DNA from: an uncultured Fibrobacter sp.
Lineage (GTDB): Bacteria > Fibrobacterota > Fibrobacteria > Fibrobacterales > Fibrobacteraceae
Reading direction: 5' to 3'
Assembly (NCBI RefSeq): GCF_937877005.1
Contig: NZ_CALEFV010000048.1
Coordinates: 1 to 33,343 of the forward strand
DNA: 33,343 nt
Under the pieces are notes generated by a model. It did no database searches and was not told the origin of the DNA. It was given only the letters and a program-made list of their open reading frames with translations. Position numbers and translations under genes: made by a program. Positions 7,801 through 13,816 of this stretch are shown in pieces (position 1 is the first letter of the stretch; each line of letters begins with the position of its first letter).

Positions 7801-8945
7801 TAGAACTTCCTCATTGCCAAGCCCAACGCAGGAGCGTAAATGTTAGACAAACTAACGGATATTCCCGTTTCACCGAACACCTTGGAATCACAAGGAATCA
7901 GACGGAACGGGTTCACCGTATCGGTTTCTACACCCGTACGTTCAGCAACAAATTCCTTCAAGCCCGGAATTGCTGCGCCACCACCGCCAAGCAGGATCAT
8001 GTTGAGCGCCTTGGAATCCTCGGACGAAGAGAAATAACGAATACCGATGTCGATCTGCGCAAGGAGATCCTCGTATGCCAGTCGGAGCGCAGCTTCAACT
8101 TCCGCTTCTGAAAAACCATCTACAACAGACAGGTCACCATTGTTAAAAATTTCATGACACTTCTCGGCATCGACTCCCAAGTTCATGCAGGTCTTGCTAA
8201 TGACCATGTCCAATGATCCACCGGTCATGGCACGCATAGAGTGGAACTTTCCATCCTGAACAAATGCCACACTCATTTTCTTCTCGCCGATATTGAAAAT
8301 GGCAACGGTCTTGTCCTTGTCCTTTTCTTCCATGGACACCATATAAGCATTCAGCAAGCCAAAAATATCGACATCCAGGGCTGCCAGTCGAACGCCCTTT
8401 CGCGTAAAAAACTGCGCCCAAGAATCAAGCAAAGCACTCTTGGCAGCAACAACATTCACCTTGACATCGTCATTGTCACGAGAGGCGACTTCATAGTCAA
8501 TCACGTTGTCCTGATCATCAAAGGGCGGACGGGACTGGGCGGTCTGAAGAATAATGGCAGCCTCATTGCCATTCTTAGGCACCTTGACAGAAAGACGGTC
8601 CACCAGCACGCCACCAGCGCCTGCGCCACAATTGACACACGCGACTACATCACAAGAATCATCGATAGGATGACGGATAAGCAACTTATTCAGCGCATCA
8701 CCAAGCAGTTCGGCGCCATCCTTCTCATGCTTTCCTTCAGCATCCGCAGGAGCATCTCCCTCACGAACCTGGATTTCGCCATTAACGATGGCTCCATCGG
8801 GCACTCGTTCCAGGTCGGCATCTAGCACAATCTTACCACCACTAGCGCCATGCAACACCTTGACATACTTGATGCTGTAATGACCAACATCAATGCCAAC
8901 TGTTTCGCGTAAACCACGAATTTTCGCAATCAATCCTAAAGCCAA
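7800..8945 (-). CDS. pilM: Type IV pilus assembly ATPase-like protein PilM (actin fold)
   Basis: PilM is a cytoplasmic actin/FtsA-like protein that binds ATP and the PilN peptide and links the pilus motor to the membrane platform. The phosphate 1 motif VGIDVGHYSIKYVKV is at about residues 16-30. A later LLGGGGAAIPGLKEFV is the adenosine motif. Length 381 is slightly above the usual 350. The start codon is TTG, with GGAG six bases upstream. It is the first gene of the pil operon, following a near-consensus promoter. Confidence 0.93.
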   Translation of the reverse strand: MALGLIAKIRGLRETVGIDVGHYSIKYVKVLHGASGGKIVLDADLERVPDGAIVNGEIQVREGDAPADAEGKHEKDGAELLGDALNKLLIRHPIDDSCDVVACVNCGAGAGGVLVDRLSVKVPKNGNEAAIILQTAQSRPPFDDQDNVIDYEVASRDNDDVKVNVVAAKSALLDSWAQFFTRKGVRLAALDVDIFGLLNAYMVSMEEKDKDKTVAIFNIGEKKMSVAFVQDGKFHSMRAMTGGSLDMVISKTCMNLGVDAEKCHEIFNNGDLSVVDGFSEAEVEAALRLAYEDLLAQIDIGIRYFSSSEDSKALNMILLGGGGAAIPGLKEFVAERTGVETDTVNPFRLIPCDSKVFGETGISVSLSNIYAPALGLAMRKF

Positions 8946-8978
8946 TGTAAACTCCGATTGAAGAACAATATCACTTCA

Positions 8979-9007
8979 ATTCTACCTTTATAAAAGCTAA
9001 ATGTCAA
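8979..9007 (-). promoter_or_regulatory. Promoter of the pilMNOPQ operon
   Basis: Minus strand TTGACA (9002-9007), exactly 17 bp, TAGAAT (8979-8984), followed by TG to give TAGAATTG. The start site should be near 8972, a leader of about 27 bases. It lies in the 98-bp gap after the PilZ gene, so the pil operon can be transcribed independently of the pyr cluster. Confidence 0.8.
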
Positions 9008-9043
9008 GAGAAAAATTCATCTAAGTCCTTGAAAATGAACTAG

Positions 9044-10057
9044 TTAGGTACTTTTCGCTCTCTTTTTGGCCTCTTTTTTGTTCTTATTCAATTCAAACAG
9101 ATACTGAAGAACCGTTTCCTGAATCCAACCGAAAGCCCCACTAAAGGATGCCGTCATGCAAAAATAGGTCGGAAAGTCGTTACTCTTATGCCCCAGGTTA
9201 CGCAAAATTTCAATTTCTGCAACCTGTTCGCCAAAACTGGGAAGTTCAAAATTAATACGGAGCCGTTGGCCAGGAAAGCATTCCTTAGGCAGTCCGATCA
9301 TAATACCACCGGCAGAGAGATCCAACAGTATCCCCCCGCATTCGGACTCATCTTCAAATTTCGCCGTGACCGGGAACTGGACCTGTTCACGAACCCAACG
9401 ACGCAATTGGCGTTTATCCAACTTATTGGTATGAGGCAGAACAAGAAGTCCGTTTTCCATTCTAAGTACAGGAAGTAAAGCAGAATAAAGAGCATCGTCG
9501 GGTCTCGTCCAGCGAATCAAGACAGATCCTTCTAGCTTAGGGGCTTCAACGCCCGGTTCATTTTCAAAAGAAATCGCCCACTCTTTTTCATTTCGCCAGG
9601 CAATTTCGGACCGTTTAATCTTCATGCCATTTTCAAGAACGAGATCGATACGATCCCCGATCCTGAATTGGCGCGTTGAATAGATTTCCGTCAGATTATT
9701 CGAGGCCGTAAAATTCAATTTTTCACGGAGCCGTTCCACAGCCGACAATGTTTCATCTCGTATTTGAAATACATTTCGAATATCGTAGAACATCGCGACA
9801 GCTTCCTCGAACAACTTCGACGAATTCAAGATTGCATCTTTATTTTCAAAGGTCGACGCACGGATTATTTTATCCAAAGTCCTTTTTTCTTTATCTGTAA
9901 AACCAATTGCAGCAACCTTTTCGTCAAAAATCCTTGTTCCAAACATATCTTCATTTTCACGGCGGTAATTGATACGCTGAACCTCGACCAGCACTAACAG
10001 TGACAGGCCCAAGAAGATAATGCCAGTTATCCAAAGAAGCTGTAATGGTTCTATCAT
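9044..10057 (-). CDS. Membrane-anchored PilZ-domain (c-di-GMP binding) protein
   Basis: The protein has an N-terminal membrane helix (LLWITGIIFLGLSLLVLVEV), a helical or coiled region, a beta domain resembling the N-terminal part of YcgR proteins, and a C-terminal PilZ domain. Both c-di-GMP motifs are visible: RRWVR (RxxxR) and DLSAGG (DxSxxG), at the usual spacing. The frame is open further upstream to 10165, but I chose the ATG at 10057 because GAGG precedes it by eight bases and a longer start would overlap pyrC'. Length is then 337 residues. It follows pyrC' by ten bases and precedes the pil operon, which suggests that it couples c-di-GMP to pili or surface behaviour. The exact output is unknown. 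Confidence 0.85.
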   Translation of the reverse strand: MIEPLQLLWITGIIFLGLSLLVLVEVQRINYRRENEDMFGTRIFDEKVAAIGFTDKEKRTLDKIIRASTFENKDAILNSSKLFEEAVAMFYDIRNVFQIRDETLSAVERLREKLNFTASNNLTEIYSTRQFRIGDRIDLVLENGMKIKRSEIAWRNEKEWAISFENEPGVEAPKLEGSVLIRWTRPDDALYSALLPVLRMENGLLVLPHTNKLDKRQLRRWVREQVQFPVTAKFEDESECGGILLDLSAGGIMIGLPKECFPGQRLRINFELPSFGEQVAEIEILRNLGHKSNDFPTYFCMTASFSGAFGWIQETVLQYLFELNKNKKEAKKRAKST

Positions 10058-10067
10058 GAACAAGGCC

Positions 10068-11354
10068 TCAGACTTCCGTCCACACCCCACCAATGTAGGT
10101 ACCGAGAATTGTACACGGCAGTTCAATGTCCATGAGAGGCGTATTGCGCACATGGCCTGCAACATCGGAAGGCTTTACCCGGTGAGGCTTATCAGAAAGA
10201 ACCACCAAGTTTACACGCTTTTCATCGGGAGTCACGCCAGCGATTTTGGCAGGCGCAGACGACAACAGTTCTATCGCCTTAGCCTCACCGAAACGACCGG
10301 ATAGCTCTTTCCACAAGGCGGGCAAAGCTACTTCCAGCGAAATTGCTCCAGGGACAGAATCTTCAAAATTCACTTCCTTGTCCTGACGAAGTACCGGGCA
10401 ATGATTCATACTCACGGCATTCACCGTACCATCCTCAATTCCCTTGAACAAAGCCTCCCGGTCGGATGCCGCCCGCAATGGAGGTATCAGATGATATGCG
10501 GAATCAAGGGAAACAAGAGAAGAATCATCCAACAGCAAGTGATAAATATCAACATCACAGGTAACATCCATGCCCTTCTTACGGGCTTCTCGAACAAGGT
10601 CGAGTGTTTCGCCGCAGGTCACCTGCTTAAAGTGCACCGGGACATTGAGGAATCGCGCCATTTCAAGAACGGTGTAGGCAGCGATAGTTTCTGCCACACG
10701 AGGTATCCCCTTCATTCCAAGCATGTCGGAATAAGCACCTTCATGAACACAACCGTTCTTGCGCAGCGTCCTATCCATCGGCTGGAAGAAGAATCGCTTA
10801 CCCGTCATCTTGCCATATTCCATGGCTAGGCGAATAAAGCGTGTCGACGGGATACTTGCACCACCATCGCCAAAGCCTGCAACACCACACACGTCAAGTT
10901 CATCACATCCCGAGGCAAGTTCCATCATTTCGGACAAGCGATCACTACCGAAACCAATGCTATAAGCGCCAAGAATCGCGAACTTCATGTCTTCGGCGAG
11001 CAAACGATTTTCAAGCGCAGCTAGTTTCTCGCTATCGTCAATCGGGTTTGCCGCACTTTCGTAAAGGCCTCCATAGAAGCCTCCCTTGCGCATAGCCTTG
11101 AATCCATCCTTAAACGTGTATATGTCATCGCGCAGGGGTTCTTGAAAGTCGACTCCCAAGGCAAACAAGGCCGGAAGAGCCATAGCACCGCCGCAATCTA
11201 CAACAGCAGCAGTCTCAGATGAATTATCAAAGTAATCCTTGTCGGCAACATAGCCATCGGCAATCGCCATTTTGTCCGTTTCGACAAATTTACTACCGTT
11301 CCAAAAGCGGACATTTTTCAAAACTACATTGTTCACACGATTAGTCATTTGCAC
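10068..11354 (-). CDS. Dihydroorotase-like protein, probably catalytically inactive (PyrC')
   Basis: The fold matches dihydroorotase: HEGAYSDMLGMKGIPRVAE (about 204-222), IPPLRAASDREALFKGIEDGT (290-310, split) and the ending PAKIAGVTPDEKRVNLVVL. The metal-binding HxH near the N-terminus is replaced by G67-V68-D69 in FALGVDFQEPL, and the usual SDHAPH is MNHCPV (about 316-321). Loss of these ligands implies no zinc centre and no catalysis. In Pseudomonas-type bacteria such inactive chains (pyrC') follow pyrB and are needed to assemble aspartate carbamoyltransferase. Here too it directly follows pyrB, overlapping it by 14 bases (8 if the second Met is the start). Length 428 is normal. An active dihydroorotase should be encoded elsewhere. 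Confidence 0.87.
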   Translation of the reverse strand: MQMTNRVNNVVLKNVRFWNGSKFVETDKMAIADGYVADKDYFDNSSETAAVVDCGGAMALPALFALGVDFQEPLRDDIYTFKDGFKAMRKGGFYGGLYESAANPIDDSEKLAALENRLLAEDMKFAILGAYSIGFGSDRLSEMMELASGCDELDVCGVAGFGDGGASIPSTRFIRLAMEYGKMTGKRFFFQPMDRTLRKNGCVHEGAYSDMLGMKGIPRVAETIAAYTVLEMARFLNVPVHFKQVTCGETLDLVREARKKGMDVTCDVDIYHLLLDDSSLVSLDSAYHLIPPLRAASDREALFKGIEDGTVNAVSMNHCPVLRQDKEVNFEDSVPGAISLEVALPALWKELSGRFGEAKAIELLSSAPAKIAGVTPDEKRVNLVVLSDKPHRVKPSDVAGHVRNTPLMDIELPCTILGTYIGGVWTEV

Positions 11355-12291
11355 GGCCTCCGGCCAAAAGATACAACACCGCCATGCGAACGGCCACGCC
11401 GTTCGTCACCTGATCAAGGATTACGGAATGTTCGCCGTCGGCGATGTCCGAATCAAGTTCTACTCCGCGATTGATTGGACCTGGATGCATTATCAGGACC
11501 TTATCCTTTGCTTGAGCAAGTACATTCTCAGTAATGCCAAAGAAATTGCGGTACTCTCGCATGCTCGGAAGCAAGGCGTCATCCATGCGTTCCTTCTGGA
11601 GGCGAAGGGCAATGACAACATCGGCTTCCTTGACCGCCTTTTCAACATCGCCCTCCCAAGAAACATTGCCGAGTTCCTTATACTGCAGAAGTTCCGTATT
11701 GCGAGGAACCAGCGTCGACGGACCGCAGAGCGTCACATGGGCACCCATGGTGGTCATCCCCCAAATATTACTACGGGCCACGCGACTGTGGCGGATATCG
11801 CCAACGATCGTTACCTTCTTTCCTTCAAGGGTTCCGAGCTTTTCTTCAACAGTAAGCATGTCCAACAATGCTTGCGTGGGATGTTCATGAGCACCATCCC
11901 CCGCGTTCACGATAATTGCATTGCTGTGTTCGGCAAGAAACTTCGGAACACCCGTTCCCTTGTGTCGAACAACCACAATATCAATCTTCATTGATTCGAT
12001 ATTGCGAAGCGTATCAACCAATGTTTCACCCTTCTTGACACTGGAATTACTGCTAGCGAAGTTTACCGTATCGGCCGACAGACGCTTTTCTGCAAGTTCA
12101 AAGCTCGTACGCGTGCGGGTGCTATTTTCAAAGAAAAGGTTCACCACGGTAAGGCCGCGCAGTGACGGGACCTTCTTGACGGGACGTTCCAAAATCTCAC
12201 GAAACTGCTTGGCGTTGTCCAAAATGGTACGGATATCCTGCTTGGACACGCCCTGAAGTCCAAACAAATGCTTAATCTGAAGTGCGCTCAA
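11341..12291 (-). CDS. pyrB: Aspartate carbamoyltransferase catalytic chain
   Basis: PyrB joins carbamoyl phosphate and aspartate, the first committed step of pyrimidine synthesis. The carbamoyl-phosphate motif FFENSTRTRTSFELAEKRL is at about residues 52-70. HPTQALLDML (about 137-146) and the aspartate-binding HPGPINRG (about 272-279) are intact. At 316 residues it is a standard catalytic chain. The start is TTG at 12291, one base after the pyrR stop, with the ribosome binding site GGAGG inside the last pyrR codons. No pyrI is next to it; the partner seems to be the inactive dihydroorotase-like chain that follows. Confidence 0.95.
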   Translation of the reverse strand: MSALQIKHLFGLQGVSKQDIRTILDNAKQFREILERPVKKVPSLRGLTVVNLFFENSTRTRTSFELAEKRLSADTVNFASSNSSVKKGETLVDTLRNIESMKIDIVVVRHKGTGVPKFLAEHSNAIIVNAGDGAHEHPTQALLDMLTVEEKLGTLEGKKVTIVGDIRHSRVARSNIWGMTTMGAHVTLCGPSTLVPRNTELLQYKELGNVSWEGDVEKAVKEADVVIALRLQKERMDDALLPSMREYRNFFGITENVLAQAKDKVLIMHPGPINRGVELDSDIADGEHSVILDQVTNGVAVRMAVLYLLAGGRAND

Positions 12292-12292
12292 C

Positions 12293-12853
12293 TTAAACCT
12301 CCACCTCTACGAGGTAAACGGAATTTTCTTTATCAAAAGGCTCTATCTGCACGCGGACTTCCTGATCCTGTGCCGTTTCTACCGTGAGCCCCACGCAATC
12401 GGGAGCGATAGGGAGTTCGCGGTGGCCGCGATCCACAAGCACGCAAAGACGAATGGCTGCCGGACGACCTAGGTCGAGAATCGCCTGCATGGCTGCACGC
12501 ACCGAACGTCCCGTATAAAGTACGTCGTCCACAAGGATTACCGTCTTGCCTTCAACCGAAGCAGGCATTTCGGTAATGCGCATTTCGCTTGTGCCCATGT
12601 GGGTGCGGTAATGGAAGTCATCGCGATAGAATGTTGCATCGAGACTTCCCATCGGGATGGCGCGGTCAAACTTTTGACTGAGACGCTCGCAAAGTTTTTT
12701 GGCCAGCGGAATTCCGCGACTAGCCATGCCGAGCACCACTAAGTCATCCGCCGAGGGGTGCATCTTGGCCAATTTAGCAGCCATTTCATCTAGAGCGAAT
12801 TCCATCGCCTGAGCAGATAGCAATTCTCTAATTTTTTTACAGTTGTCTTTCAT
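12293..12853 (-). CDS. pyrR: PyrR: uracil phosphoribosyltransferase-like pyrimidine regulator
   Basis: PyrR proteins bind pyr mRNA when UMP is high and often retain uracil phosphoribosyltransferase activity. The PRPP-binding motif VILVDDVLYTGRSVRAAM is at about residues 104-121. The N-terminal part (LVVLGMASRGIPLAKKL) and the length of 186 fit the family. It heads the leftward pyrR-pyrB-pyrC' cluster and diverges from the cyclophilin gene. A CCCC-AGA-GGG-type hairpin in its own leader is a possible PyrR target but is weak. Confidence 0.93.
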   Translation of the reverse strand: MKDNCKKIRELLSAQAMEFALDEMAAKLAKMHPSADDLVVLGMASRGIPLAKKLCERLSQKFDRAIPMGSLDATFYRDDFHYRTHMGTSEMRITEMPASVEGKTVILVDDVLYTGRSVRAAMQAILDLGRPAAIRLCVLVDRGHRELPIAPDCVGLTVETAQDQEVRVQIEPFDKENSVYLVEVEV

Positions 12854-12878
12854 ATAAGTATCAGGTCAGTCGCACAGC

Positions 12879-12895
12879 GCCCTCTGGGGTTCGAG
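12879..12895 (-). promoter_or_regulatory. Possible PyrR-binding hairpin in the pyrR leader
   Basis: The minus strand reads CGAACCCCAGAGGGCGC about 27 bases before the pyrR ATG. It could form a small CCC/GGG hairpin with loop CAGA. This resembles the CNGNGA loop of Bacillus PyrR sites but lacks the longer stem. It is offered only as a candidate. Confidence 0.2.
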
Positions 12896-12926
12896 GTCAC
12901 TCGCGTCGTTCGTTTTGTGTTTTCAG

Positions 12927-12948
12927 CTAGAAATTAGTTTTTTTCTAG
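12927..12948. promoter_or_regulatory. Inverted repeat between divergent pyrR and cyclophilin genes
   Basis: CTAGAAA and TTTCTAG form perfect 7-bp arms around an 8-bp T-rich spacer. The site lies 11 bp upstream of the cyclophilin -35 box, and could be an operator. No regulator is known. Confidence 0.3.
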
Positions 12949-12958
12949 ACTTTTTTTC

Positions 12959-12987
12959 TTGGAAAAGTTAGAAAATACCCCTATTTT
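12959..12987 (+). promoter_or_regulatory. Candidate promoter of the cyclophilin gene
   Basis: TTGGAA (12959-12964), 17-bp spacer, TATTTT (12982-12987). The start site would be near 12994, leaving a leader of about 35 bases with the ribosome binding site AGGAG five bases before the ATG. Confidence 0.5.
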
Positions 12988-13028
12988 TTTATATATATAG
13001 GGAAAACCTCACACCTATAGGAGAATCC

Positions 13029-13571
13029 ATGTTCAATCAGCTGGGCAAACCGGAAGCAGGCGAAACCATCGCCATCATGAAGACCAATCACGGCACCATG
13101 AAGCTACGCATTTTTGAAGACATCGTGGGCGAATGCGCCACGAACTTCGTCGAACTTGCCAAGCAGGGTAAGTATGACGGCGCCCCCTTCCACCGCATCA
13201 TCAGCGGTTTCATGATTCAGGGCGGTGACTTTACAAATCGCAACGGTACTGGCGGCCACTCCGCCAAGGGCCCCGGCACAACAATTGGCGACAAGTACGA
13301 TCCGCGCCTCACCCACATGCGCGGAGCCCTCAGCTGGGCAAAGACAATGATGCCGAATTCTATCGGCAGCCAGTTCTTTATCGTGCATGGCGACGACGTT
13401 CACTTCCTAGATCACCCCTCTAACGGTGGTCCCGCCGAAGGCTACTCCGTATTCGGACAGCTCTACGAAGGCTTCGAAGTCCTCGACGAAATCGCAGGGG
13501 TCAAGACCGACCGCCGCGATGCCCCATACGAAGACGTGATCATCGAATCCGTGACCATCGCAAAAGCCTAA
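13029..13571 (+). CDS. Peptidyl-prolyl cis-trans isomerase, cyclophilin type
   Basis: Cyclophilins speed proline isomerisation in protein folding. The 180-residue protein shows the family core FHRIISGFMIQGGDFTNRNGTGG (about residues 56-78, catalytic Arg in HRI), then GALSWAKTMMPNSIGSQFFIV (about 98-118) and the GYSVFGQLYEGFEVLDEI segment. No signal peptide is present, so it is expected in the cytoplasm. Length fits single-domain bacterial PpiA/PpiB proteins. The insertion DDVHFLDHPSNGGPAEGYSVFG is a little longer than in E. coli PpiB. It is followed by tRNA-Ala with its own promoter. Confidence 0.93.
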   Translation: MFNQLGKPEAGETIAIMKTNHGTMKLRIFEDIVGECATNFVELAKQGKYDGAPFHRIISGFMIQGGDFTNRNGTGGHSAKGPGTTIGDKYDPRLTHMRGALSWAKTMMPNSIGSQFFIVHGDDVHFLDHPSNGGPAEGYSVFGQLYEGFEVLDEIAGVKTDRRDAPYEDVIIESVTIAKA

Positions 13572-13616
13572 AAACAACGGGTCGTAAAAAATTTTCACTT
13601 TTTTTATGCCCCACCC

Positions 13617-13647
13617 TTGACAAGTCAAATTAGTTCTTCTATATTTG
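13617..13647 (+). promoter_or_regulatory. Promoter of tRNA-Ala
   Basis: TTGACA (13617-13622), 17-bp spacer, TATATT (13640-13645), extended to TATATTTG. This is the best promoter in the window, and the start site would be near 13653, just before the mature tRNA. It also fits the TTG-N20-TAnnTTTG layout seen at other genes here. Confidence 0.85.
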
Positions 13648-13658
13648 GCTCGTCCTTC

Positions 13659-13731
13659 GGGGTTATAGCTCAGTTGGTAGAGCGCCTGCATGGCATGCAG
13701 GAGGTCAGGAGTTCGACTCTCCTTAGCTCCA
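13659..13731 (+). tRNA. tRNA-Ala (anticodon GGC)
   Basis: A 73-nt cloverleaf. Acceptor GGGGTTA pairs with TAGCTCC and includes the G3-U70 pair that marks alanine tRNAs. The D arm is GCTC/GAGC. The anticodon stem CCTGC/GCAGG has loop ATGGCAT, with anticodon GGC at loop positions 3-5. The T arm is AGGAG-TTCGACT-CTCCT. The discriminator is A73. CCA is not encoded. A terminator follows after seven bases, so this is a single-tRNA transcript. Confidence 0.97.
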
Positions 13732-13738
13732 CTCGAAA

Positions 13739-13768
13739 GGCCCGTTTGTAATGCAAGCGGGTCTTTTT
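13739..13768 (+). terminator. Terminator of tRNA-Ala
   Basis: GGCCCGTTTG pairs with CAAGCGGGTC (two G-T pairs) over a 5-nt loop, followed by five T. Confidence 0.88.
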
Positions 13769-13779
13769 GCTTTATCCGG

Positions 13780-13811
13780 TTTGCACATCTTGTAATAATT
13801 TTGTATCTTTG
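13780..13811 (+). promoter_or_regulatory. Bacteroidetes-like promoter of the M23 peptidase gene
   Basis: TTTG (13780-13783), exactly 20 bp, TATCTTTG (13804-13811). This matches the Bacteroidetes -33 TTTG / -7 TAnnTTTG consensus. The start codon begins only six bases after the box, so the mRNA would start at or next to the A of ATG and have no ribosome binding site. Confidence 0.65.
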
Positions 13812-13816
13812 CGCAC

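Noticed and set aside
10058..10165. Longer N-terminus for the PilZ protein (start at 10165)
   Set aside because: It would overlap pyrC' by about 100 bases and put 36 unrelated residues before the membrane helix; the ATG at 10057 has GAGG.
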